Shown: positions 46,274 to 55,361, numbered from the stretch's first letter. The stretch: DNA of 64,000 bases from CAWACP01 sp963780655 (GCA_963780655.1 CAWACP010000007.1:186001-250000); one strand, 5' to 3'. Numbers and translations: made by a program. The notes: generated by a model not told the origin, from the sequence alone.

Positions 46274-48856
46274 TCATTGCATAAGGTCCGTCAGCTCAAC
46301 GTTTGCGGCGCGGTCACCCTTTATGTCCTTCTCTGGGTTGAACAGGCCACGTGCGCCCTGATGCACATCCTCCGGTACATTCGGGGAGATCACGGCGGAG
46401 AAGTGGAAAAAGTATTCTTTGCCTTCCGGGCCAGCAATAAACCCAAACCGCCGATCAGGAAACCATCGCACGATTTGCCCGTACACCTCCTTCGCAGCGG
46501 CTCTTACTGACTGGACACCATCAACTTGCGCCGTGAACCAGGTCGAGAGATCTGTCGCTCGTCGCTTGTAGCTGGCGTCTGCGACGTTTCGCCCACAGCC
46601 GCGCGCGACAGACTTGGCGCGTTGCAGCTTCTGTAGCATCTGACGGTCAACAAACCGTGCGGGGATGCCCTCAAAGGCATTCTTCAGGGCATCCAACGTA
46701 TCGAGCGCTTTCATGTAATCACCGGCGCCCGCACTGCGTTCCGCCTTTCGCTGATAGAGTTGCAGCATCAGATCGAAAATCTTTTTTTGCAATCGCTCGC
46801 TGGAGATAACGCGACTCAGGAGCTGTTTGAGCGTCGTCTCCGCGTGCTCGAAGTCGCCGGTACTTAGATACACGTACGCAAGTTCAGACTGGATCTCGAT
46901 CGCATTGGGGTCTAACTCGACTGCAACCCTGAGTTGTTCGAGTGCGCCCTCTGCGCCATCGAGGTACCGCACGAGCAACCCTGCGTACCACAAGCGTAAT
47001 GCTGCGCCGTTCGGCTCGATATCGATAGCAGCATCGTAACAGGTGGCTGCGGCGGTGCAATTGTCTTGAGCGACACGCAAGAACGCCTCGACTCGGTGCA
47101 CTTCGTGGAATGCTGGTGCAAGCCGCTTGGCCTCAAGAACGAGGTCTTCCGCCTTCTCTAAGTTGTCGTTGTTGACGGCCGACATTGCGTCGGTCAGGTA
47201 TTTGGCAACGATGTAATCAGATGGCGAGCGCACATGAATCGTACGGATTGAATACGGATTAGCCTTGCGTCCTTCGGCGATCTCACCACTGGCCTTCATC
47301 AATGCGCGTCGGCGATCTCGCAACTGCAGCCCAACGGCACTTGGGACGGGGTGGCGCTTGCCAAGATACTCGCGCGCAAGCTCTGAAATGTCATACGTCG
47401 AGTGAAACGACGCGCCTTTAGGGACGGGTAACATGTTCACCATGTTTGTCGTCAACAACTGCTGCAGGCCGCGTTGAAGGCTCACGGAGTCAAGGTCGCT
47501 GAGAAAGGCGAGTTCTGCTTGGCTGCGTGCCCCTGATGCATACTGCAGAGTCTGCAGGATCGTGCGGCTGTCTTCGGAGAGAAAGCTGTACACATTGGAC
47601 ATGCAAAAGTCCAAGAATAGCGTCGAATCCGCGAGTACTTCTTCTGGTCGTGCACCGGCTTGCACAGCGGAAACAAACCATTTGATGTAACCCGGATTCT
47701 TTTTCATCTGATCGCAATACCCGGCAACGACTTGGTTGCTGACGTTGAGCAGCTTATTGAGTCCGCGTGCTTTGGTAAGCGCTCGTAGGAGTTGTACGGC
47801 TTCGTAGTTGCTCAGGGCATCAAGCTTTAATGGATGCTCGTATGCGCCGACGCCCACGCGTGAGGTGATCAGGACTTTGCTGCCGTGTGGCAACTGGGCC
47901 AAGAACGTGCGTAATCGTTCATCCAATACGGTTTCCAGGTTGTCCAATACAAGGAAGATGCGAAATGTACCAAGGTAATTGAGCAATTCTTGCATCGGGT
48001 CTTCGGCTGACGCCGGCCCCGAGAGCGCAGTGGATGCCACACGGAGCATACCCAATGAGTCGGAGATGGCACCATCGATCTCGATGATTTGTTTGGTCGT
48101 GAGCATCGTGGTTTTCGCGGTGGTCCAGACCACCGCTTCGAACTGCTGTGGCCTTTGATCGAGCATTTCGTGCGCGATGCGCAAGGCGAGGGCGGTTTTG
48201 CCAATGCCGCCTTCGCCGACGATCGTAATCACGGGGTATGGTCCTTGGCACAAGACCCGTAAGCGCCGGAGTTGCTCGTCGCGCCCAATGAACCCCGTTT
48301 CATCGAAATCCGGAATGGGCAGGTTGTGACTGACGGGCTCCACGTCGGTTCCCGCTGGCAATTCAAGCGAGAGCACAAAGCTTGGTTCGTCTTGCAAGCG
48401 CTTCAGCATGGTCTCGACAGCTGGCCAGAGCATCTTGTTGCGCTTGACCAGGTCGGTTTCTCGATCGAGCGTCGCGGCAAGATCGTCATAATGCAACGGA
48501 CGTGTGTGCATGACGCGATTGCGAATAGGAGCTAACGCCACGACGGTCTCGTTGATAGTGGGTAGCTGTGTTTGGATTGGCACTGGCAAGGAAGCCCGAT
48601 GCTTTTGCAGTAGCTGATTGCAATCCGCAAAGTCGGAATAATTCAGCAATTCCTGCAGCGCGGGCGTGGCAGACACTGCATCCGCGTCCTCGCGATGGCG
48701 TTTCTGGACCCGCGCGAGCAAGTCGTCGTTTCCCGAAAATAGCTCGGCAATTGACAGCTGCGGGCACAGGGCGTCGAAAACTATTGCTCGAAGATCCTGC
48801 TCCAATGCCGAAAGGGCAGCAAAAAGCGTCAATCTAGACACGCTGTATGAGGACAT
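46274..48856 (-). CDS. HEPN - NB-ARC - TPR - cold-shock domain protein (860 aa)
   Basis: Intact. N-terminal ~150 residues are helical with IRNRVMH at 111-117, an R-X4-H motif as in HEPN RNases (Swt1/RiboL-type). NB-ARC ATPase: VGEGGIGKTALAL at ~213-225, FLVLDNLETVLD (Walker B), SKVLITSR. A winged-helix region and TPR-like repeats follow at ~540-740 (DAAIDIEPNGAALRLWYAGL, LAYVYLSTGDFEHAETTLKQ). The last ~70 residues (GQIVRWFPDRRFGFIAGPEG, EYFFHFSAV) match a cold-shock nucleic-acid-binding domain. This looks like a STAND immune sensor whose effector is a HEPN RNase. It is the only gene between sites 5 and 6. Confidence 0.8.
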   Translation of the reverse strand: MSSYSVSRLTLFAALSALEQDLRAIVFDALCPQLSIAELFSGNDDLLARVQKRHREDADAVSATPALQELLNYSDFADCNQLLQKHRASLPVPIQTQLPTINETVVALAPIRNRVMHTRPLHYDDLAATLDRETDLVKRNKMLWPAVETMLKRLQDEPSFVLSLELPAGTDVEPVSHNLPIPDFDETGFIGRDEQLRRLRVLCQGPYPVITIVGEGGIGKTALALRIAHEMLDQRPQQFEAVVWTTAKTTMLTTKQIIEIDGAISDSLGMLRVASTALSGPASAEDPMQELLNYLGTFRIFLVLDNLETVLDERLRTFLAQLPHGSKVLITSRVGVGAYEHPLKLDALSNYEAVQLLRALTKARGLNKLLNVSNQVVAGYCDQMKKNPGYIKWFVSAVQAGARPEEVLADSTLFLDFCMSNVYSFLSEDSRTILQTLQYASGARSQAELAFLSDLDSVSLQRGLQQLLTTNMVNMLPVPKGASFHSTYDISELAREYLGKRHPVPSAVGLQLRDRRRALMKASGEIAEGRKANPYSIRTIHVRSPSDYIVAKYLTDAMSAVNNDNLEKAEDLVLEAKRLAPAFHEVHRVEAFLRVAQDNCTAAATCYDAAIDIEPNGAALRLWYAGLLVRYLDGAEGALEQLRVAVELDPNAIEIQSELAYVYLSTGDFEHAETTLKQLLSRVISSERLQKKIFDLMLQLYQRKAERSAGAGDYMKALDTLDALKNAFEGIPARFVDRQMLQKLQRAKSVARGCGRNVADASYKRRATDLSTWFTAQVDGVQSVRAAAKEVYGQIVRWFPDRRFGFIAGPEGKEYFFHFSAVISPNVPEDVHQGARGLFNPEKDIKGDRAANVELTDLMQ

Positions 48857-49029
48857 CTAATGGCGAGAATACCAAATGAATCTCCTCGGCGATGAATGAC
48901 GAGAAATGGCTAATGCGGAATGTAGCTCCTCACAGGCAATCAGCTCGATGCCTAGTCGCATGACGGGCCACTCGGAAAGAGAGCCGATGCCCCCGGAAAC
49001 TGGATGATCGGCGTCGGGCCGAACGTGGA

Positions 49030-49054
49030 ACGATATCAACTAATATCGGTAGCT
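49030..49054 (+). other. Repeated recombination-like site 6
   Basis: Left arm CGATAT (one mismatch), 7-nt spacer, right arm TATCGGTAGC exact. Marks the right end of the series, after the HEPN-NB-ARC promoter region. Confidence 0.6.
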
Positions 49055-49077
49055 GTCCGCCCGCCGCAACCGAGTGT

Positions 49078-49365
49078 TCATACGTACGCCTGAGCACCGG
49101 TGGATCGGGGACGCGGGCAAATCGCATCACCGTGCTTCCTGATATAGCCTTCCAGTTCCACCGCGCTGAGACCTTTCGGGATTTTCGTGAAATCAATCAG
49201 CCCCGTGTCCCTTCGCAGGAATCCGCATTCTCTGAGAATCTCCGAGCACCTGTCGATGGGCAATCCCACCGTATCGACAGAGAACACCCTTACGATAAGC
49301 CCCATCTGCTCGTTGGCGACGGCGCGATGTTCCAGCTTTTCGATTCTGCCGCTCAGGTTTCTCAT
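49078..49365 (-). CDS. Small phage-like protein
   Basis: 95 aa from the ATG at 49365, 1 bp after the upstream stop. An N-terminal heptad-like stretch (MRNLSGRIEKLEHRAVANEQ) suggests a short coiled coil, followed by DRCSEILRECGFLRRDTGLI. Third gene of a three-gene operon with 49367-49621 and 49629-50021. Function unknown. Confidence 0.5.
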   Translation of the reverse strand: MRNLSGRIEKLEHRAVANEQMGLIVRVFSVDTVGLPIDRCSEILRECGFLRRDTGLIDFTKIPKGLSAVELEGYIRKHGDAICPRPRSTGAQAYV

Positions 49366-49366
49366 C

Positions 49367-49621
49367 TCACCGACCCTGCCTCGAAGGATTTCCAGCGGCG
49401 ACTTCCAACGGCAGGGTTCCGATTCGAGCGTCGTCCTGTTCCATAAGCGCGTCAATCACAGCAAGTGAGATGCCGCGGAGGGCGTCTTCTTCCCCGGATT
49501 CCAGGAACTGATCGAGCTTCTCGCCCCAGTATCGGAACCACGCTTCCGAACGCGGAACCAGTCCAGTACGATCCGTGATCCGTTCCTCGAGTTTTCGGAG
49601 GCGCCGTGAAAGGCGGGACAT
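49367..49621 (-). CDS. Small phage-like coiled-coil protein
   Basis: 84 aa, begins MSRLSRRLRKLEERITDRTG, basic and helical, then WFRYWGEKLDQFLESGEEDA. It lies 7 bp downstream of the HTH gene and directly before the next ORF, so the three are co-transcribed. Function unknown. Confidence 0.5.
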   Translation of the reverse strand: MSRLSRRLRKLEERITDRTGLVPRSEAWFRYWGEKLDQFLESGEEDALRGISLAVIDALMEQDDARIGTLPLEVAAGNPSRQGR

Positions 49622-49628
49622 GCCTGAT

Positions 49629-50021
49629 TCACCTCGTTTGCTTTGCCGCTTCGGTAGCGCGCTCCAGCTCCGATACGCGTGCCTCGATATCCTCGATCTC
49701 GATGGCCTTGGTGGCCTGATTGAAGATCACCTCGGCCGAGCGTACTTTGACCGAGGCTGGCGTGGCGGGGTCGATCATGGTCTTCAGCAGAGTCGTTGCC
49801 GCCGCCGAGGTTCCCTGCTGCAGGCGGGCGATTGCCTGTCCGAACGCATCCCGGCGTGCCTGACGGTAAGCGGCCTGGAAATCGGGGAGTTTGAGCCAGC
49901 GCAGGAGGGTTCGGGTTCCGATGCCAGCCGCGCGAGCTGCTTCCTCCACGTTGCGTTGCGTAAGTAGCGCAGCGATGGCGTCGTCCTGCTTGCGTGCCAT
50001 CGTTGAGCCGCGGGCTGCCAT
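49629..50021 (-). CDS. HTH protein resembling a phage terminase small subunit
   Basis: 130 aa; ATG at 50021 or 50000. The N-terminal HTH is VEEAARAAGIGTRTLLRWLK, followed by a basic helix FQAAYRQARRDAFGQAIARL and a C-terminal helical region ending in ARVSELERATEAAKQ. The pattern fits phage small-terminase or transposase-type DNA-binding proteins. No large terminase is present, so this may be a remnant module. Confidence 0.6.
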   Translation of the reverse strand: MAARGSTMARKQDDAIAALLTQRNVEEAARAAGIGTRTLLRWLKLPDFQAAYRQARRDAFGQAIARLQQGTSAAATTLLKTMIDPATPASVKVRSAEVIFNQATKAIEIEDIEARVSELERATEAAKQTR

Positions 50022-50177
50022 TAGATGTCAAATGCTGCCGAGCGTGTGTCCGGCGACCGTGCATAATCGCCAGTCCTTCGCCATGATCGATTTCCCGAAC
50101 AATTGCCTTGCGTTCCGGGGCAAACGGAGTGATCGATGTCCATGACCGCGGAGAGCGCGGAACAAAGGAGCATCAAA

Positions 50178-50800
50178 ATGATTTTCACTCTGGACACCGA
50201 CAACAACATCACGGCGCACGGCACCCCCGAGGAGGCCGCCGCCGCAACCACTAACCCCTTCGACAGCTTCGCCAGCCGAGAACGAACTGGCCGAACTGAT
50301 CGCCGGCTGGCCGGCCGAGCGCCTGCTGGCCATCTGGAACAGCCTGCCGGGCGTTGCCCCGGTGAAGCGCTTCAAGAACGGCAACGCCGCCGTCAGCCGC
50401 ATCTGGGAACGCATCCAGAGACTCGGCGATGCCGCGACGCCGGAGCCCGCGAAGCCGAAGGCGGCACGGAAGGCCAAAGGTGGCGCACAGGCCGCCAAGG
50501 GCGCGCCCGCGAAGGGCAAGGCGACTAAGAAGGCCACCCCCGCGAAGAACGCGCCCAAGGCCAAGAAGGCCGCGAAGGAGCCGGAAGCCAGCCGGGCCGC
50601 GCGAGGGCAGCAAGACCGCTCAGGTGGTCGCGATGCTGCAGCGGAAGAACGGCGCCACGCTGGTCGAGATCATGGACAAGATGGGCTGGCAGCGGCACAC
50701 CGTCCGCGGGTTCATGGCCGGCGCGATGAAGAAGGCCGGGTACACGGTCGAGTCCTTCAAGCCGGAGGGAGGCGAGCGCACCTACCGCATCAGCAAGTAG
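50178..50800 (+). pseudogene. DUF3489 protein, two frameshifts
   Basis: ATG at 50178 reads MIFTLDTDNNITAHGTPEEA. After a shift near 50275 the frame reads LAELIAGWPAERLLAIWNSL and a Lys/Ala-rich histone-like stretch. After a second shift near 50600 it ends in KTAQVVAMLQRKNGATLVEI and WQRHTVRGFMAGAMKKAGY, the DUF3489 helix-turn-helix end. Found in prophage-like and integrative elements. Confidence 0.7.
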
Positions 50801-50958
50801 CATCGACGCTTCTCCCTTCCTGGCCCGCCCGGCGCTGCCGTGGCGGGCTTTTCTGCTTCTGGCGCACACACGCTGGCGGGGACGCGTACGAACGAACATG
50901 GGCCAGCCGTGGCGCAACGTGGGCCATTCCTCGCAATGCCGCCCGGCAGCCTTCCCGT

Positions 50959-52267
50959 TCACGCAACCGCCTTCTGGCGCTCCGCGGCGACCGCCTCGAA
51001 CGTGCGCCCGTCGCCGTCGAGCGTGGCTTGCTTGCCGCTGAGCGTCTGCCAGCGCTGCACGATGACGTCCACGTACTTCGGGTCCAGCTCGATGCCGCAG
51101 GCAGACGCGCTCGGTCAGTTCCGCGGCCGCCAGCGTGGTGCCGCTGCCGAGGAAGGGCTCGTACACCAGCTCGCCGCGCTTCGGTGTGGTTCAGGATCGG
51201 GCGCCGCATCAGTTCCACTGGCTTCTGCGTGGGGTGATCGAACTTCTCCTCGTCGGAGCCGCCCATGATGAACTTCGGCGACGGCGACGCCCAGATCGTG
51301 GAGTTCTCGCCGGCCTTGCCGTACCAGGGCGCGTTCTTCTTCCGGACGAACCAGCAGGGCTCGTGCTGGAACCAGTACAGCGTGCGCGTGAGCACGGTGC
51401 GCCCCTTGTCCCAGATGATCTGCTGGTGGTGCTCGAAGCCGATGCGCAGCAGCCCGTCGAGCACCTCGCGCGTGAACTTCGAGGCGTGCCAGACGTAGGC
51501 GATCTGGAGGCTGGGCACGAGTTCGAAGGCTTCCGACCAGTCGGCCCGGGTGTCGCCGGAGATCGTCGTCTCGGTGTGGCCCTCGGTCCGGTTCTTCATG
51601 TAGCTGGCTTCGGCGGGCCCGCAGCCGTTCAGGCCGGCGCGGTCCCGCCACTCCGAATCGAGCTCGATGCCGTACGGAGGGTCGGTCACCATCAGCATCG
51701 GCTTGCGCTCGCCGAGCAGCCGCGCCGACGTCTTCCGCGCTGGTCGCGTCGCCGCAGAGCACCCGGTGCTTGCCGCAGAGCCACAGGTCGCCGATGCGGG
51801 ACACCGGATTCTCCGGAACCGGCGGCGCCGCGTTTGCCGTCTCCTCATCCGGAATGGCCAGCAGCCCATCGATCTCGCCCGGGTCGAAGCCGGTGAGGCT
51901 CAGATCGAAATCCGCGGCGCTGAGCTCCTGCAACTCGAGGGCGAGCAGATCTTCGTCCCACTCGGCCCACGTGACCGATCGGTTCACCATCAGGCGGAAC
52001 GCCTTCACCTGCGCATCGGTCCACTCGTCGCAGAGGATCACCGGCACTGTCGGCGATGCCCAGCTTGCGCGCAGCTTTCAGCCGAAGGTGGCCATCGACC
52101 ACCTCGCCGTTGCTGCGGGCGAGCACCGGGATCTTGAAGCCGAACTCGCGGATGCTGCCGCACATGCGGTCCACCGCGGCGTCGTTCTTGCGCGGGTTGC
52201 GCGCGTAGAAAACGAGGCGGTCGATGGACCAGATCTCAACTGCCATCGCTTGGTCAGACGTAATCAT
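50959..52267 (-). pseudogene. ParB-like nuclease domain fused to DNA methyltransferase, frameshifted
   Basis: ATG at 52267 or 52246. N-terminus: IDRLVFYARNPRKNDAAVDR and DGHLRLKAARKLG, a ParB/Srx-like domain. After a shift near 52050: LMVNRSVTWAEWDEDLLALE and IGDLWLCGKHRVLCGDAT. After a shift near 51740: LMVTDPPYGIELDSEW (DPPY motif) and FDHPTQKPVELMRRPI. After a shift near 51180: VYEPFLGSGTTLAAAELTER (SAM motif). Such ParB-methylase fusions are common in phages and protect DNA. At least three indels break it here. Confidence 0.75.
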
Positions 52268-52675
52268 CGCGATCCCTGAATAGCAATCGCGTGGTTCAGT
52301 CGTCAACAGACGCAGCGAAAAAACGCTGAGAACCAAATGTGTTCCGTCCCAGAGGCCCGCGGAGAAGAGCTTGCCGGTTGGCTGGCGGCACGGGTCAACC
52401 GTTGTTCGGAAACCCGGGTGAACGGACTACCGTCGGCGTTATAGACGTCCTCCGATCCGGGCCACTGTAATGCCCGGAACAGATTATTCCGCTTATGTTT
52501 CAGAGGGGGCCAAACTAAGATGCCGAAAGGGGCCAGTTCAGAATACCGGAATCGATAACCATCCTGTGGCCGATTTCGCGAAGGGAGGATCTGCGTCGGA
52601 ACCTGGATCGTCTGGCTGCGGAAGTCGCCCACCAGATCAGATCGCTGTTGCGGTAATAGCGGCTGCGAAGCAACG
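52268..52675. other. Gene-free stretch
   Basis: No gene is supported. The sequence GGGGGCCAAACTAAGATGCC followed by GAAAGGGGCCAGTTC near 52506-52542 has the repeated look of an IS21-type element end; this is a low-confidence impression. Confidence 0.3.
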
Positions 52676-52966
52676 TCAGGTATGTCGCCTCTCATGTGTT
52701 CGACCGCTCATCAGTTCATACAATCCCGCACCTTCCACCAGTGCCTGAAGATCCTTAGAAACTGCCTTGTAATCGCCCCACAATTTGACATAGGTGCACC
52801 TGTCGCCAGTCAGGTACGCAGCATGGAATCGTTCAAATGCGTCGATCATTCTGACGCGAGCAAGCGTGAGAGCGGTCCCGTCGATCATGTTATAACCCAA
52901 CGTAGTTACGTCGTCGGTAAGCTTTCTTCTTCGTCTGCGTTCAGTGCGCTCTGGCGTCGTGTTCAT
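52676..52966 (-). CDS. Small phage-like protein
   Basis: 96 aa from ATG at 52966 (MNTTPERTERRRRRKLTDDV); an ATG at 52984 would add six residues. Very basic N-terminus, then helical LTLARVRMIDAFERFHAAYL and YVKLWGDYKAVSKDLQALVE. Resembles short prophage proteins near methylase and terminase genes. Function unknown. Confidence 0.5.
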   Translation of the reverse strand: MNTTPERTERRRRRKLTDDVTTLGYNMIDGTALTLARVRMIDAFERFHAAYLTGDRCTYVKLWGDYKAVSKDLQALVEGAGLYELMSGRTHERRHT

Positions 52967-53078
52967 CTTCGTCACAGGATGCAATACGGTTCGACTGGCG
53001 CTTTTGAAGGCGATAGCACAAGCCGGAGACGGACAGCAACTGGCAACTAATCACTGGCAACTAATCAAATACAACCGA

Positions 53079-53354
53079 TTAAGACCCGTCGCCCTTCACC
53101 TTCACCGTACGCTCCCGCAAGTCCGCCCGAAAAACGTTCAGGATTCGACCGTCATAAAAGATCTGGACGGTCTCCAGTTCCTCGTCGGCCACGAAGGCCT
53201 TTGTTGGAAAAATGTTCAAAACCGTTCCCACTGCGATCGTCGTGATCTGCAGCACGCCGTCAGCTACTCGCTCCACGCAGTGGATCGGCTGCACTACTTT
53301 GTAAAGATCCAAATTGACCGAGGATACCCCAAAACAGGGGTATAGTACAACCAC
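53079..53354 (-). CDS. Small hypothetical protein
   Basis: 91 aa, strand-rich: VERVADGVLQITTIAVGTVL, then FVADEELETVQIFYDGRILN and ending VKVKGDGS. No family recognised. Last gene inside the island before the right attachment region. Confidence 0.4.
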   Translation of the reverse strand: MVVLYPCFGVSSVNLDLYKVVQPIHCVERVADGVLQITTIAVGTVLNIFPTKAFVADEELETVQIFYDGRILNVFRADLRERTVKVKGDGS

Positions 53355-53497
53355 AAACTAGGGTATCGTATTCGGACAAATCCTGCTGGGCCGGCCATAT
53401 CACGAAAGCAGAACCGGCTGAAATTCGGGGGCTGCGCGCGTAGAAAACGAGGGCGGTCGGGGGCCTTCAGGGCTTACGGAGACTCCCGTGCGAGATT

Positions 53498-53789
53498 TGT
53501 CGGGTTCCATGTCGGGTTCGGTGTCGGGAAATCGGACCTACACGACATGCGCCGCCCCTGCCGAATCAGATGCTTAGACCGCATTTGGCAGGTTTGTCGG
53601 TTTTATAAGCAGTAGAGAGCCCCAAGAGAATCCGCGAACAGCAAAATCTGGCCGGAGCGGCGGCCGAGCCGGCGTCCATTTTGGACTCCAGTTGGACGCC
53701 AGAAACGAGGTTCTCAGAACGGAATGGGGTATAAGTGTTTGAAACGTTTGGTCGGGCCGCCGGGATTTGAACCTCTTGCACCCAAGCAA
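53498..53789. repeat. Degraded attachment region, inner copy
   Basis: Parallels 53955-54256 over its whole length. It starts with three 12-nt phased TGTCGGGTT units (53498, 53510, 53522), passes a TGGACTCCAGTTGGACGCCA element and ends in a tRNA-Pro 3'-half copy (53716-53789) lacking seven bases of the T arm. It points to an earlier integration event at the same tRNA. Confidence 0.75.
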
Positions 53790-53954
53790 TCACTCGCGTG
53801 TTGACGGATACGCTGGCGACCTTGTCCCGGCGCTCTCGGTTCATACTCAGGTCGCGTCTGTTACATGCACGCCTGCGCATTCATGTGACGAATGGGGTCA
53901 GGCAGAACGCCGGGGATTCCCGGACTGATCTGGCGGAGGAATCCGTCGGAAGAT

Positions 53955-54256
53955 TGTCGGGTTGCATGTCGGGTTCTCTGTCGGGTTTTTGCGCCTACCC
54001 GACATGCGCCGCCCTTGCCGAATCAACCGCTTAGGCTGCGTTTGTCGGGTTTGTCGGGTTTTATAGGGAGTAGAGAGCGCCAGAGAATCCGCGAACAGCA
54101 GAATCTGGTCGAAGCGACGGCGGAGGTCGGCGTCCATTTTGGACTCCAGTTGGACGCCAGAAACGAGGTTCTTAGAACAGAATGGGGTGTAAGTGTTTGA
54201 AACGTTTGGTCGGGCCGCCGGGATTTGAACCCGGGACCTCTTGCACCCCAAGCAAG
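53955..54256. repeat. Right attachment region of the island
   Basis: Three TGTCGGGTT units at 53955, 53967 and 53979 with exact 12-nt phasing, an inverted ACCCGACAT near 53996, then the 83-bp repeat 54174-54256 shared with 12111-12193. The repeat includes the 3' half of the intact tRNA-Pro gene. Confidence 0.78.
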
Positions 54257-54284
54257 CGCGCTAGCCAGGCTGCGCCACGGCCCG
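54207..54284 (-). tRNA. tRNA-Pro (anticodon GGG)
   Basis: 78 nt with CCA encoded (54207-54209) and discriminator A. Acceptor stem CGGGCCG / CGGCCCG; anticodon stem CTTGC / GCAAG around loop TTGGGGT, anticodon at 54247-54249; T arm CCGGG-TTCAAAT-CCCGG. It is the insertion target of the island: the half from the anticodon stem to the 3' end is duplicated at 12144-12193. Confidence 0.93.
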
Positions 54285-54350
54285 ATTTGGATACCTCATT
54301 CTAGCATCCCGGCCTGGCCCGGCTGGCGCCCCCATGCCATAATAATTTCC

Positions 54351-55361
54351 ATGCCACTCGCCAACGGAAAGATCGCGCGTATGAAGGCTCTGGCCAACAG
54401 CGCGGGCGTTATCGCCGCTGCCGCAATGGACCAGCGCGGAAGCCTGCAAAAGTCCATCGCAGCGGCCAAAGGGATCGACCCGAAAGCGGTCACCGACGAG
54501 ATGATGTCCGAGTTCAAAATAGCCGTTTCGAAGGTACTGACGCCGCACGCCAGCGCCATCCTGCTCGATCCCGAGTGGGGGCTGCCCGCTGCAAAAGCGC
54601 GCGCCCGAAACGCCGGACTGCTGCTCGCCTACGAACTCAGCGGCTACGACAATACCCAACCCGGGCGTCTGCCGGACCTGCTGCCGCATTATTCCGTGAA
54701 GCGTATCGTTGACAACGGCGCGGACGCGGTGAAGATTCTCATCTACTACACGCCCTTCGACGACCAGAAGATCAACGACATCAAGCACGCGTTCATCGAG
54801 CGGATCGGCGCCGAGTGCGAGACGTACCAGATTCCGTTCTTCCTGGAATTCGTCGGCTACGATCCGCAGGGAGGCGATGAAAAGGGTCTCGAATTCGCGA
54901 AGTCCAAGCCGCAGGTTGTGAAGAAAAGCATGGAGGAGTTTTCGAAGCCGCAGTACAAAGTGGATGTGTTGAAGGTGGAGGTCCCCATCAACGCGAACTA
55001 CGTGGAGGGTTCCAGTGTATACAAGGGCCAGAAGGCGTACACGCGTCAGGAAGCGCTCCAGCATTTCCGCGAGTGCGCGGACGTCGCCGGAAAGCCCTTC
55101 ATCTACCTGAGCGCGGGCGTCAGCAATGCGCAGTTTGTCGAGTCTCTCCATATGGCGGCCGAGGCCGGCACTGACTATTCCGGCGTGTTGTGCGGCCGCG
55201 CCACGTGGAAGGAAGGAATTCCCGTGTATGCGAAGCAGGGCGTGAAGGCGCTCGAGGACTGGCTGTCAAACGAGGGCGTCAGGAACATCGAAGCGGTCAA
55301 TGCCGCCATCACCACCGCGAAGCCCTGGTATCTCAAGGCCGGGGTGACCGTCCCGGCCTGA
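54351..55361 (+). CDS. lacD: Tagatose 1,6-diphosphate aldolase family (LacD-type)
   Basis: 336 aa from the ATG at 54351. It cleaves tagatose 1,6-bisphosphate (family members may also use fructose 1,6-bisphosphate) to DHAP and glyceraldehyde 3-phosphate in the cytosol. Signature regions: AAAMDQRGSLQKSI at the N-terminus, SAILLDPEWGLPAA, ADAVKILIYYTPFD, VDVLKVEVPINANYVEG with the likely Schiff-base lysine, and FIYLSAGVSNAQFVESL. Length is normal for LacD. Its stop overlaps the ATG of the beta-helix gene, so the two are translationally coupled. Confidence 0.88.
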   Translation: MPLANGKIARMKALANSAGVIAAAAMDQRGSLQKSIAAAKGIDPKAVTDEMMSEFKIAVSKVLTPHASAILLDPEWGLPAAKARARNAGLLLAYELSGYDNTQPGRLPDLLPHYSVKRIVDNGADAVKILIYYTPFDDQKINDIKHAFIERIGAECETYQIPFFLEFVGYDPQGGDEKGLEFAKSKPQVVKKSMEEFSKPQYKVDVLKVEVPINANYVEGSSVYKGQKAYTRQEALQHFRECADVAGKPFIYLSAGVSNAQFVESLHMAAEAGTDYSGVLCGRATWKEGIPVYAKQGVKALEDWLSNEGVRNIEAVNAAITTAKPWYLKAGVTVPA

